A DNA stretch of 11,025 nt from positions 1 to 11,025 of the forward strand of contig JAAFHM010000125.1 of NCBI GenBank assembly GCA_013298375.1, in the 5' to 3' direction. The notes under the pieces are model-generated. The model did not search any database, had not been told where the DNA came from, and saw only the letters and a list, made by a program, of their open reading frames with translations. The translations under genes and the position numbers were made by a program. This stretch comes from Ignavibacteria bacterium. Lineage in GTDB: Bacteria > Bacteroidota > Ignavibacteria > Kapaibacteriales > UBA4661. Below are positions 1 through 8,297 of the stretch, piece by piece; the stretch's first letter is position 1; each line of letters starts with the position of its first letter.

Positions 1-2
1 TT

Positions 3-110
3 TGCCGTTTGCGCGGGTTTTGCTCCACCGTCCGCAAACATTCTGCGAACATCCTTGACGCTTTGATTGATGCCCTCACGGGCATCGCATTTCAACTTGC
101 TGTTCCATAG
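3..110 (+). CDS. C-terminal fragment of a transposase, probably IS66-family (DDE type)
   Basis: A + strand frame is open from the window edge to TAG at 108-110 and encodes 35 residues, including GFCSTVRKHSANILDAL. The pattern of a Ser-Thr-x-Arg-Lys stretch followed by an N-x-L-x-A-L helix and a short tail resembles the C-terminus of some IS66-family transposases. The stop codon abuts the terminal inverted repeat. The catalytic domain would lie to the left of the window. The peptide alone is short, so the assignment leans on the adjacent inverted repeat. Reading the opposite strand gives no longer or more convincing frame. Confidence 0.5.
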   Translation, partial: CRLRGFCSTVRKHSANILDALIDALTGIAFQLAVP

Positions 111-124
111 ACCTGACCAGTTAC
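111..124 (+). repeat. Terminal inverted repeat, right end of the left IS copy
   Basis: ACCTGACCAGTTAC is the exact reverse complement of 10944-10957. The match extends 2 bp outward on each side (111-126 with 10942-10957, 16 bp in all). By IS66 convention the element ends at the GTAA terminus, which puts the last base at 124. If the usual 8-bp target duplication applies, the flanking copy here would be GATTTGCT (125-132). Confidence 0.7.
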
Positions 125-409
125 GATTTGCTTTGGAAAGGCGTGATTATGGTGGAGCATAAATCGCGTGGCAAAGACCTCGATAAGGCGTTTGAACAAG
201 CACTGGACTACCTTCCGGGCTTGAAAGAATACGAAGTTCCCAAGTATATTCTCGTCTCCGATTTTGCCCGTTTGCGACTCTACGACATGGAAACCTCGTC
301 CGAGACCGAATTTCATCTTGCCGAATTTCCCCAAAACGTCCACCATTTCGGCTTTTTGGCGGGCTACCAAAAGCGTACCTTTTCCGCCGCTCTTTCCTCC
401 ACCCTCTGA
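125..409 (+). pseudogene. Remnant of an MmeI-like (type IIL) restriction-modification protein, nuclease segment only
   Basis: The reading frame from base 125 begins DLLWKGVIMVEHKSRGKDLD. This matches the N-terminal PD-(D/E)xK nuclease region of MmeI-type enzymes, single polypeptides combining endonuclease, adenine methyltransferase and target recognition. The D-X9-E-x-K spacing is intact: Asp at 125-127, Glu at 155-157, Lys at 161-163. Further family-like stretches follow (FEQALDYLPGLKE, YILVSDFARLRLYD, HHFGFLAGYQKRTF). Likeness fades near base 380 and the frame stops at 407-409, so about 90 residues remain of a family usually around 900 long. The first codons were removed by the IS that abuts Asp, and there is no native start. 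The methyltransferase and target-recognition parts are absent, so this is read as a dead fragment. It is the only host-type gene on the + strand. Confidence 0.8.
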
Positions 410-516
410 AGTCGGGCGGTTTCCAGAGCAAAGGTCTATGAAACTGCTCAGAATACTGTTACAACGGTCTTACTCTGCACTGTTTGCATCCCCGTTATTA
501 CCATGAATGCGCAATT

Positions 517-1671
517 CTATGCCATCGGAAGCTCGACAATAAACGTTGCGCCATTGCCTTTTTCCGATTCCACCCAAATTTTCCCGTTCATTGCCTCGAC
601 CATTTTTTTGACAATGGACAAGCCGAGACCCGTCGAGTGTTCGCCACCCGTTGGCTGCGCAGAAAGTCGTGCGAAATGCCCGAAAAGTTTTGCTTTATCG
701 TCGTCCGACAAGCCGGGACCTTCGTCTTGCACCTCCACGCGCCATGCTTTTTCTGCCGGAACAACGCGCACCCAAATATTCTTGTTTGCCCCGACAGGCG
801 AGTATTTGACGGCATTGGAAACGATATTCTCCACAACTTGCATGGTCGCTACTTCATCAGCACTGACATTGGCAATAGGCGCTTTACTCTCGAAATGGAG
901 CGTAAGGCTTTTCTGCTCGGCGCGGGAGCGATAATTGTCCGTAATCGCTTCGGTGAGGCTGGCGAGGTCGAGTTTAATCGGATTTGCCTTGAAGCCGCGC
1001 TCTATCTTGTTTACATCCAGCAGATTTGTGATAAGCGTGAACATTCGGTCGGTTTCTGACAGCACATCGCCGGTATATTCCTTGATTTCGTCTTTGGAAA
1101 GCGTCTCCACGTCTCGGTGCATCAAGTCCGTAAACATCTTGACATTTGCCAGTGGATTTTTCAGGTCGTGTGCTACAATACCCAAAAACTCGTTTTTCTC
1201 GGCGTTCAGCGCAATAAGCCTGTCGGTACGCTCTTTCACTTTGTCTTCGAGTGTTGCCAAAAGCTGGCGGTAGCGTTCTTCCGCGTTAAAGAGCGCAGCG
1301 GCTCCATCAATAATCAACTTGAGTTCATCTTCATTGACGGGTTTTTCGATATACCGAAAAACGCGCCCTTTGTTGATAGCGTTCACGGCAACTTCTTTGT
1401 CGCCCTGCCCCGTTATCAGCATCCGAATCGGGTTGGGGTAGGTAGGTGTGATGGACTCGAAAAAATCCACTCCATTGGTGATTTCGCCTGCTTCGACCAA
1501 GCTATAATCAGATAAAATCACTTGAACAGGATGTTGCTTCAAGATTTCACGAGCTTCCGACGTGGTATTAGCAGTGTGGACTTTGTAAATATCAAAGAAA
1601 TTCGCACTAAAATTGGTTAGCTGCTCTTTTAAGTCATCCAAATACAGTACGACTGGTTTCGGAGTTTTCAT
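517..1671 (-). CDS. Receiver-histidine kinase protein (REC-HisKA-HATPase), soluble
   Basis: This is a two-component signalling protein with a receiver domain at the N-terminus (about 5-125) and a kinase at the C-terminus. With the ATG at 1671 as start (384 aa) the receiver has the acidic pair in LYLDD, phospho-acceptor Asp55 (ILSDYS), Thr87 and Lys110 (IEKP). A helical linker leads to the H-box HDLKNPLANV (His168), then the N-box (NIVSNAVKY, near 282-290), the G1 box DEGPGL (near 316-321) and the G2 box GLGLSIV (348-354). No signal peptide or membrane segment is seen, so it should be cytoplasmic. A TTG at 1680 would add three residues; ATG is preferred. It lies 51 bp after the stop of the large sensor kinase and is probably co-transcribed with it. 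It may receive phosphate from that kinase on Asp55, although the partner is inferred only from position. There is no DNA-binding output domain. Confidence 0.92.
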   Translation of the reverse strand: MKTPKPVVLYLDDLKEQLTNFSANFFDIYKVHTANTTSEAREILKQHPVQVILSDYSLVEAGEITNGVDFFESITPTYPNPIRMLITGQGDKEVAVNAINKGRVFRYIEKPVNEDELKLIIDGAAALFNAEERYRQLLATLEDKVKERTDRLIALNAEKNEFLGIVAHDLKNPLANVKMFTDLMHRDVETLSKDEIKEYTGDVLSETDRMFTLITNLLDVNKIERGFKANPIKLDLASLTEAITDNYRSRAEQKSLTLHFESKAPIANVSADEVATMQVVENIVSNAVKYSPVGANKNIWVRVVPAEKAWRVEVQDEGPGLSDDDKAKLFGHFARLSAQPTGGEHSTGLGLSIVKKMVEAMNGKIWVESEKGNGATFIVELPMA

Positions 1672-1722
1672 AACGCTCAAACAAAAATGAGGATGATGGA
1701 AGATTGATGTTCTGGTGATGTG

Positions 1723-4700
1723 TTAAACACTTTGTGGACCGTCCACAGGCAAAATAACGGTAAATTCCGTGCCTACGCCGAGTTCGCTAACGGCGCTAAT
1801 CACGCCTTTGTGCTTGCCTTCGATAATATCTTTCGAGATTGCCAAGCCAATACCCATACCGTCTTTCTTCGTCGTGAAGCCCGCATCGAAGATTTTTGCT
1901 AAGGTCTCGGCGCTCATTCCGCGCCCGGTGTCGCGTATTTTAACGACGACGTTTTTGGGGTTATTTGCTTGTAATGCTGTTTGAATTCGCACCTCGCCTT
2001 TCTCGCCAATGGCTTGAATGGCATTGTGCAAAATATTCATAAACACTTGATTCATCGGACCCGGATAGCAGAGAATATCGGTGACCTCCGCTCCGTACTC
2101 TTTTTGAATCGCAATATGGTGATATTTCGACTGGTTGTAGAGTAATTTTATCGTTGCATCAATTCCTTCGTGGATTGATGCGGTTTTCAACGCTTCTTCT
2201 TCGGGACGATACAGCGTCCGCAAACTTTTAACAATCTCCGCAATACGCTCCGCGCCTACGCCGATATTGCCCACGAGGTCGTCAATCTGTTTCAAGCGCG
2301 TTTCCAACTGCATTTCCTCGCGGTAATCCGCAATTTCTCGGAGTTGCTGCTGCACCGCACCAAGCGTATCACCGTTTAAGCTCTCCGGCGTAATTGTGCT
2401 GTACTGCTCCAAAAGCTGCGTAATTGCACCAATATTGCGTTTGAGTGGCTTAACAGCACCCGAAATAAAATTCACGGGGTTATTGATTTCATGCGCCACG
2501 CCGTTGGTCAAACGCCCCAACGAAGCCATTTTTTCGGATTGCGACAAATGCGCACGTTCCATCATGCGCTGCTCTTCGCTGTTTTTGAGCGCGGTATTTG
2601 CTTCTTGAAGCTCGCTGTTTTTGAGTTCAATTTCTGCTGCTTGCTCATCCAAAATGCCATTCTGACGCTGAATTTCGATATTGTGTTGCTTGATTTCTTC
2701 ATTGGAATCTTGCAGTTCCTTTGTGCGTTGGTCAACGAGTTTTTCGAGGGTTTTGTTGCGTTCTTCCACCGATTTGACGCGCCAGCGCACAAAACCTACG
2801 CCCCCGCCGATAATAGCCGCCGCCGCCAATAGTTGAAACCAGAGCGTTCTCCAAAAAGGCGGCGTAATTTCGACCGTCAGCGCCGCGCCCGCTTCATTCC
2901 ATGCGCCATCGTAATTGCAGGCTTGGACACGGAAGGTGTATTCTTTGGGGTCAAGATTGGTGTAGCGAGCGTCGTGCTGCTGCGCATCGGCATAATGCCA
3001 ATCCTTGTCGAAGCCCTCCAATTTATAGCGATACCGATTCCGTGAGGCAAAGCTAAAACTGAGTGCGGCGAATTGAATCTCGAAATTATTTTCGGAATGT
3101 TGCAACACAATATGGCGCTTTTCAGCAATCACGGTGTCCAGTGCGACAGGCTTGCCAAAGGCAGTAAAGCTGGTGAAAACAACTTCGGGAACGGTGCTGT
3201 TTGCCCGCAAACTATCAGGATGAAAGACGCTGAAACCGTTTGTTCCGCCAAAAAACATTGTCCCATTTTTGCTCGTGAGCGCTGCTCCGGTAATAAATTC
3301 CGTGCCTTGCAGCCCGTCGCGGGTGTCGTAGAGCCGCATATCGCCTGTCTTGGGTGCAAAGCGCACCAAACCTTGATTGGTGCTAATCCAAAGCGTTCCG
3401 ATGTTGTCTTCTTGAATCGCCAAAATCGCGCCTTTAAGAGCTTCGTTGAGCTTTGCATCAACGCCCTCTTGCTTTGGCTCAATCACGGTAAATTTTTCAC
3501 TAGCGCGGTCAAATTTATTGAGTCCGCCTTCGGTGGCAAGCCAGAGATTACCAGCTTTATCCTCGTAAATTGCTTGAATCGAATTATCGCTCAGGCTCTC
3601 CAAACGACCACTTTCCGAGCGGTAGATTTTCGTCAAGCCTGTTTTGGGGTCAAGTCGCGTCAAACCGCTTTCTGTGCCTATCCATATCATTCCTGTGCGG
3701 TCTTCGTGGATGGCAAAAACAAGCATACTGGCAAGCGACTTATCGGGCGTATTGGGATTGCGGCGAAAATTCGTGAACTGCGCTTTACCACTTGCGTCTA
3801 TGCCATCAAGACGGCTGACACCGTTGTCGGTTGCAACCCAGATTTTTCCATTACTGTCGTGAATAATACTACTGACGGAATTGCTGGCAAGTGAGGTTGC
3901 ATCACCATTCACCGCCAAATAATGTTCAAAATTCGCTTTCCCATAGACGCTGGTTTGGCGCAGTGCGTAAAGCCCCGTTTCATTCGTGCCTATCCACAGC
4001 GTTCCATTGCGGTCGGTATGCAGCGCCGAAATAAAATTATCTTCGAGTTGATTTGGCAAAATATCGCTGGCGCGAAAAACCTCAAAAATACCGCCGCCGC
4101 CCGAAAGCGCCTGTGATTCCATGCGGTTCAGCCCATCTTCGGTGCCAATCCAGAGTTTTCCGTCTTTATCTTCGGCAAACGTCCAGACCGCATTACTACT
4201 GAGTCCGCGTGCCGCCGTGTTGGGCAAAGCGCGATAGGTAAGAAATTTGCGAGTGCGTGGGTTGAAAAAGCTGATACCGTCCCGCGTCCCGACCCATATC
4301 GTACCACTTTTGTCCTCGTAGAGCGATAAAACGTCGTCATTGACAAGGCTTTCCAATTCCGCTCGTTCACGGCGATAGGTTTGAAACTGCTCCAATGAGC
4401 GATTCATCTCCGAAAGCCCATTATCCGTTGCCGCCCAAAGCCCGCCAGACCGTGTTTCCAGCACGGCAGAAACCTTTGGACTGCCGATGGTTGACGGATT
4501 CGCGGGATCATTGGCATAATGGGTAAATTCGCCACTACGAGAAACAGGACGGTACTCAAAGCGCCATAGCCCCGAACGGTTCGTCCCAATCCACACCCGA
4601 CCCAAACGGTCAGTACAAAGCGATTGAATATCATTGCCGCGCAGCGAAAGTCCCGACGTAGAATCCGGCGCAAAGCGGAGAAAATTGTTCGATGTCGTCA

Positions 4701-5337
4701 TATAGCGGTATAAACCGCCTTCGTAGGTTCCAACCCAGATTGCGCCTGTTTTATCTGCTGCTAAACGCCAGACAATATCGCTTTGAAGCGCTCCGGCATC
4801 GTTGGGATTTTTGCGATAGGTGGTAAATTGCCCCGTTTTTTTATCCATTTTGCACAAGCCACCACCGTAAGTCCCGACCCACAAATACTCGCCCCGTGCA
4901 TCGTCAACAATCGAGGTAACGTAAGCATTGGAGAGCGATTGAGGCTTACCGTCGGCGCGAAAATTGGTAAAGGTTTCGCTTGTGCGATTGAAACGGCTCA
5001 AACCGCCTTTTGTGCCAACCCACAGCACTCCTTCTTTATCTTCGTACAGCGCTTCGATATAGTTTCGCGCCAACGAAGCCGTATCACGGGGATTAAAGCG
5101 AAATATTTTGAAGGAGTGTCCGTCCCAGCGATTTAAGCCATCTTCGGTACCAAACCACATAAACCCTCGCCTGTCCTGCGCGATGCACAGCACCGTTCCT
5201 TGCGATAGCCCTTGCTTGACGGTTAAGCGCTCAAAGGCAACGTCGCTGTGTCCGCCTGTCTGTGAATGAAGCAGTAGTGGTCGCTGTACGCACAGAAGCA
5301 GCACAAAAGCGCAAAGAGCAAGAATGCGTCGGTTCAT
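1723..5337 (-). CDS. Membrane sensor histidine kinase with 14 Reg_prop repeats and a Y_Y_Y domain
   Basis: This is a 1204-aa periplasmic-sensing kinase related to Bacteroidota hybrid two-component systems. The chosen ATG at 5337 opens a signal/anchor sequence (MNRRILALCAFVLLLCVQ); a TTG at 5391 in the same frame would add 18 unhelpful residues. Residues about 35-725 hold 14 motifs of the type D-x-x-G-x-L-W-x-G-T-x-x-G-L, consistent with two seven-bladed beta-propellers. A Y_Y_Y domain follows (about 745-820; YRYKLEGFDKDWHYAD), then a membrane helix (about 833-850), a long coiled coil (about 855-935), an H-box with His949 (GVAHEINNPVNFI), an N-box (NILHNAIQAI), G1 (DTGRGM), F (FDAGFTTK) and G2 (GMGIGLAIS) boxes. 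Unlike classical HTCS proteins it ends after the ATPase domain, with no receiver or AraC-type HTH. The ligand is unknown. In the family, such propellers often sense polysaccharide fragments, but no glycan-utilisation genes are visible here. Confidence 0.93.
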   Translation of the reverse strand: MNRRILALCAFVLLLCVQRPLLLHSQTGGHSDVAFERLTVKQGLSQGTVLCIAQDRRGFMWFGTEDGLNRWDGHSFKIFRFNPRDTASLARNYIEALYEDKEGVLWVGTKGGLSRFNRTSETFTNFRADGKPQSLSNAYVTSIVDDARGEYLWVGTYGGGLCKMDKKTGQFTTYRKNPNDAGALQSDIVWRLAADKTGAIWVGTYEGGLYRYMTTSNNFLRFAPDSTSGLSLRGNDIQSLCTDRLGRVWIGTNRSGLWRFEYRPVSRSGEFTHYANDPANPSTIGSPKVSAVLETRSGGLWAATDNGLSEMNRSLEQFQTYRRERAELESLVNDDVLSLYEDKSGTIWVGTRDGISFFNPRTRKFLTYRALPNTAARGLSSNAVWTFAEDKDGKLWIGTEDGLNRMESQALSGGGGIFEVFRASDILPNQLEDNFISALHTDRNGTLWIGTNETGLYALRQTSVYGKANFEHYLAVNGDATSLASNSVSSIIHDSNGKIWVATDNGVSRLDGIDASGKAQFTNFRRNPNTPDKSLASMLVFAIHEDRTGMIWIGTESGLTRLDPKTGLTKIYRSESGRLESLSDNSIQAIYEDKAGNLWLATEGGLNKFDRASEKFTVIEPKQEGVDAKLNEALKGAILAIQEDNIGTLWISTNQGLVRFAPKTGDMRLYDTRDGLQGTEFITGAALTSKNGTMFFGGTNGFSVFHPDSLRANSTVPEVVFTSFTAFGKPVALDTVIAEKRHIVLQHSENNFEIQFAALSFSFASRNRYRYKLEGFDKDWHYADAQQHDARYTNLDPKEYTFRVQACNYDGAWNEAGAALTVEITPPFWRTLWFQLLAAAAIIGGGVGFVRWRVKSVEERNKTLEKLVDQRTKELQDSNEEIKQHNIEIQRQNGILDEQAAEIELKNSELQEANTALKNSEEQRMMERAHLSQSEKMASLGRLTNGVAHEINNPVNFISGAVKPLKRNIGAITQLLEQYSTITPESLNGDTLGAVQQQLREIADYREEMQLETRLKQIDDLVGNIGVGAERIAEIVKSLRTLYRPEEEALKTASIHEGIDATIKLLYNQSKYHHIAIQKEYGAEVTDILCYPGPMNQVFMNILHNAIQAIGEKGEVRIQTALQANNPKNVVVKIRDTGRGMSAETLAKIFDAGFTTKKDGMGIGLAISKDIIEGKHKGVISAVSELGVGTEFTVILPVDGPQSV

Positions 5338-5409
5338 ACGGGAATTGGAATAGGGGGTCGCAAAATGGCGGTTTGTGATTTTTGGGGACAAAAGATTACA
5401 CTCTGTTGA

Positions 5410-5660
5410 TTACCGCGCCACAACCACCGTCTGCGCAGAGACCACACTACCTACAAATACTCGCACAACATAAACGCCACTCGGCATATCCTGCGTCGCC
5501 CAGACCATGCGTTGTTTGCCGCTCAGGGTTTCACCATTTATGAGTTGCGCTACTTCTATCCCCAAGCTGTTCACCACACTCATGCGGACGGGCTGCGGCT
5601 GCGGCACGTCGAATTCAACAGTCGTAAGTTCGGAGACAGGGTTTGGGAAGAGGCGAATTG
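5410..5660 (-). repeat. Duplicated T9SS sorting-domain coding segment, copy 1
   Basis: The 3' part of the delta-60 gene is clearly similar in DNA and protein to 7050-7300. By hand alignment without gaps, 60 of 82 residues agree. The upstream parts of the two proteins are unrelated (delta-60 versus Asp-box), which points to duplication or shuffling of the sorting domain. Long matching runs include LSGKQRMVWATQ and FDVP. Confidence 0.8.
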
Positions 5661-6954
5661 AAGCAATCTGTTCCTTCTTCAGTGTGTGGTCATATGCACT
5701 TGTCGGCAGAATCGCATTGAGGCGTGTTAGGAAATAACTTATCGTGGAGGTTTGTCTGTTAATTTTGACTCCATTCAGCAATATCTTATTATCGCGTTGA
5801 ATAGCTATATCTCTTATAATAATGCTCTCGTTTGCCGCTACTGGTAGATTGACGGAAAACACAGTATCAAGCGTTCCGTTACTATTGAGTCGGCAAAAAC
5901 CGTTATAAGAACGACCATTACAACTTGAAAATATACCACCGACAAGAATTTTTTCATCCGATTGCCGTGCCATTGAGAAAACAATAGGTAATTCACCCAA
6001 TGCACCTAAAGCCGTTATGACTGGAGATAAGCTAAAGCCACTGCCCAATGCTTGGCTAAAAGCATTGTCGAGGGTGCCATCTGCATTAAGTCGCAAGACT
6101 TTTCTGGACATCTCGCCACCGAGCAATATTTTTCCATCGCCTTGTATGACGATTGCCCTGACGGTTTTGGTCTCTTGTGTGGCAGCATAATTCACACGAA
6201 AATTTTCGTCAATATCGCCAGTATTCTTAATCCGCGCAAGCCCCCAAGCGGCAAGACTGTTAAATCGTGCAAAAAATCCACCCATAAGAAAACTATTATC
6301 GGCAAGCGTTGCAAGAGCATATAATTGCGGTGTATCTCCAGATGTCTCTCGCCGGAGTCCTAAACCGAAACGATTAAAAAAATCAAGGCTTCTCGTTCCA
6401 TCGGGAGCAATTTTATACGCATAAATAGTACTTCCCGTGTTTTGCCCTGCAATAATATTTCCATCTGATTGAAGCGCAAGAGTACCTACAGAACCAACTA
6501 TATTGCATGAAAATGTCCTGTCTATCGTACCATCTGCATTAAGACGGATAATCTGATCTGGTGTTTGGACATCATTAAATCTTCCCCATGTACCGCCGAT
6601 AAGAATTTTTCCATCGTTCTGCTCGACAATACCACCAATCACGACAAGATTGCTTGAGGGTTGCGGCTGAAATCCCTTACCAACATTTGATAAGAATTGT
6701 TGGTCAATAGAGCCATCCGGCATCAGTCGCACAATACCAGAAACATTCACTCCATTAAAAGATGTAAAATTGCCGCCCAAAAGAATTTTACCATCACGCT
6801 GAAGAGTCATAACGCTGATAAATGCGCTTGTCCCTGTTCCTCTTCCAAGCATTCGTACAAATGCAGAGTCAATAGATCCTGATTGTGCAAAAGTGGCGCA
6901 GAAAGAAACCATCACGGCAGCCATGGTACAAAAAGATAGTCGTATTGTTCGCAT
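5410..6954 (-). CDS. Secreted delta-60-repeat protein with T9SS C-terminal sorting domain
   Basis: This 514-aa protein has an N-terminal signal peptide (about 1-23, ending ATFAQ), then repeated units of the delta-60 type: a Q-x-D-G-K-I-L-x-G-G strand followed by RL-x-x-D-G-T-x-D-x-x-F. Clear units start near residues 51, 111, 160, 270, 330 and 386; others are degenerate. Such repeats are predicted to form beta-propeller-like folds. The last 82 or so residues (from about 433, IRLFPNPVSE...SGVYVVRVF...VVVAR) form a type A T9SS sorting domain, so the protein should cross the outer membrane and be surface-attached or released. The ATG at 6954 starts exactly at the signal peptide. The stop is 72 bp before the start of the large sensor kinase, so the two may be co-transcribed. 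The specific function is unknown; adhesion or surface-layer roles are guesses. Its sorting domain is a close paralogue of that in the next gene upstream. Confidence 0.9.
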   Translation of the reverse strand: MRTIRLSFCTMAAVMVSFCATFAQSGSIDSAFVRMLGRGTGTSAFISVMTLQRDGKILLGGNFTSFNGVNVSGIVRLMPDGSIDQQFLSNVGKGFQPQPSSNLVVIGGIVEQNDGKILIGGTWGRFNDVQTPDQIIRLNADGTIDRTFSCNIVGSVGTLALQSDGNIIAGQNTGSTIYAYKIAPDGTRSLDFFNRFGLGLRRETSGDTPQLYALATLADNSFLMGGFFARFNSLAAWGLARIKNTGDIDENFRVNYAATQETKTVRAIVIQGDGKILLGGEMSRKVLRLNADGTLDNAFSQALGSGFSLSPVITALGALGELPIVFSMARQSDEKILVGGIFSSCNGRSYNGFCRLNSNGTLDTVFSVNLPVAANESIIIRDIAIQRDNKILLNGVKINRQTSTISYFLTRLNAILPTSAYDHTLKKEQIASIRLFPNPVSELTTVEFDVPQPQPVRMSVVNSLGIEVAQLINGETLSGKQRMVWATQDMPSGVYVVRVFVGSVVSAQTVVVAR

Positions 6955-7049
6955 AAATGCTATAGTTTGGTAGTGAAAATGAAAGATGGAGGAGTAGATC
7001 GCTGTTTGGAGAATTTGAAGGCAAAAAACAGCATATTTTTCTTCGCCTA

Positions 7050-7300
7050 TTACCGCGCCACAACCACACTCCGCGTTGAGACCGTACCGCCCACAAGTAT
7101 CCGCACCATAAAAACACCACTTGGCACACCTTGCGTCGCCCAGACCATACGCTGTTTGCCGCTGAGGATTTCGCCGTTTGAGAGTTGAGCCACCTCTACA
7201 CCCAAGCTGTTTACCACACCCACGCGAACAGGCTGCGGGTGCGGCACATCGAATTCGATAGTGGTGAGTTCAGAAGTAGGATTTGGAAAGATATGGAATG
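7050..7300 (-). repeat. Duplicated T9SS sorting-domain coding segment, copy 2
   Basis: This is the counterpart of 5410-5660, at the 3' end of the Asp-box gene. Both copies end in the same residues (VVVAR) and the same TAA stop, and the similarity in each fades at the start of the FPNP motif. Confidence 0.8.
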
Positions 7301-8297
7301 GGGATGAAGGTGAATTTGCATTGAGACCAGTCGTTGTGGCATTTTCTGCACGACAGACCTCAGATCTTTCCCTGTATCCTCCAAAGAGCGTTGTACCACT
7401 TAATACGATAATATCACACGAGCAGAGACTGTTTCCTTGCGTAATTGTCCACGTCTCTCCGTTGTTGGTAGAACGATATATCCCGCCAGAAGTATAAGTG
7501 AGGATTGTTGAACCATTGGAAGTTAATTCATGGACAAACGAGCTTGAACCGCTCTCGAAGCCCTTTCCTACTCCCCAAGTCCAACCATTGTCCTTTGAGA
7601 AAAAGATGCCGCGCCCATTTGTCCCAACGATGATATTAGAGCCATTGACGAGTATTGAATTAACATTAAGCGTGGAACTGGTAATAGACAATCCTCCCCA
7701 AGATGATCCGTTGTCTAAAGATCGCATAACTCCATTTGTTTCTGTTCCGACAAAGATCGTTGTACCATTTACGCCAATTGTTTTGACTAATTTATTTGGC
7801 AACGATGTTTTTTTCCATGTCCTTCCCATATCATCCGAACGATAAACACCGCCGTCTTCACCACTGCTAGTATACGATCCGGCAAATACTGATGTTGTGT
7901 TCATTCCTAAGGCGTTGATGCGTATTCCGGGAAGCCCTCCGCTTGCCCATGTCCAGCCATAATTTACGGAACGCATTATGCCTTCAAATGCCGTTCCGGC
8001 AAACACGACAGCGCCACTTGCTAAGATAGGACGAATTGATTGCCTACCACTAAATTTACCAACTCTTACCCACGTCTTGTTTGTATGAATCCATCGAAAA
8101 ATTTCGCTGCCAGTTGTTCCCGCAAAGACTGCATTGCTATCACCAACTGCGAGTGATGTAGCATAATCCCTTCCTCCAAACAAGCCGATCCCAAAGACCA
8201 CATTTGTTGGTTGCCAGTTAATTGCCTGTGCCTTTGCACTTCCAAAGCAAACAAATACCACTAACGTCGAGCAAACGATTCGCTGTATCGTTATCAT
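7050..8297 (-). CDS. Secreted BNR/Asp-box (sortilin-like) beta-propeller protein with T9SS sorting domain
   Basis: This 415-aa protein is read from the ATG at 8297, which opens a good signal peptide (MITIQRIVCSTLVVFVCFGSAKAQA). A GTG at 8348 would add 17 residues ahead of it and is disfavoured. Five Asp-box motifs of the S-x-D-x-G-x-T-W type lie near residues 110, 154, 193, 234 and 276 (for example SDDMGRTW, SKDNGWTW, STNNGETW), alternating with VFAGT or IIVGT strands. This is the pattern of BNR/sortilin/VPS10-like propellers seen in many secreted Bacteroidota proteins. Residues about 334-415 form a T9SS type A sorting domain (FPNPTSELTT...SGVFMVRI). Asp boxes are structural and do not by themselves show sialidase activity; no catalytic signature was recognised. 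It lies 95 bp upstream of the delta-60 gene in the same direction. Confidence 0.9.
   Translation of the reverse strand: MITIQRIVCSTLVVFVCFGSAKAQAINWQPTNVVFGIGLFGGRDYATSLAVGDSNAVFAGTTGSEIFRWIHTNKTWVRVGKFSGRQSIRPILASGAVVFAGTAFEGIMRSVNYGWTWASGGLPGIRINALGMNTTSVFAGSYTSSGEDGGVYRSDDMGRTWKKTSLPNKLVKTIGVNGTTIFVGTETNGVMRSLDNGSSWGGLSITSSTLNVNSILVNGSNIIVGTNGRGIFFSKDNGWTWGVGKGFESGSSSFVHELTSNGSTILTYTSGGIYRSTNNGETWTITQGNSLCSCDIIVLSGTTLFGGYRERSEVCRAENATTTGLNANSPSSPFHIFPNPTSELTTIEFDVPHPQPVRVGVVNSLGVEVAQLSNGEILSGKQRMVWATQGVPSGVFMVRILVGGTVSTRSVVVAR

Larger units (their letters stand above)
1..124 (+). mobile_element. Right end of an IS66-like insertion sequence (partial, runs off the left edge)
   Basis: The segment carries the last codons of a transposase-like frame, ending at 108-110, followed directly by ACCTGACCAGTTAC (111-124). 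The reverse complement of that sequence starts GTAACTGG and recurs exactly at 10944-10957. Termini beginning GTAA are known for the IS66 family, and a transposase gene stopping almost at the inverted repeat is common in insertion sequences. The boundary at 124/125 is supported independently, because recognisable MmeI-family protein begins exactly at base 125. A perfect 7-bp stem (69-75 with 80-86, loop 76-79) lies inside the coding end. The family assignment is inferred from the termini and a short protein tail; the rest of the element is outside the window. Confidence 0.7.

Noticed and set aside
484..1059. 191-codon + strand open frame
   Set aside because: It lies antisense to the REC-kinase gene, which has complete domain motifs. 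The + strand frame has no recognisable domain.
3073..3894. 273-codon + strand open frame inside the large kinase gene
   Set aside because: It is antisense to repeated Reg_prop units; its regular look comes from the repeats on the other strand.
7019..7048. Possible hairpin terminator after the Asp-box gene
   Set aside because: It has only a 4-bp AGGC/GCCT outer stem with A/T runs inside and no clean T-tract, too weak to call.
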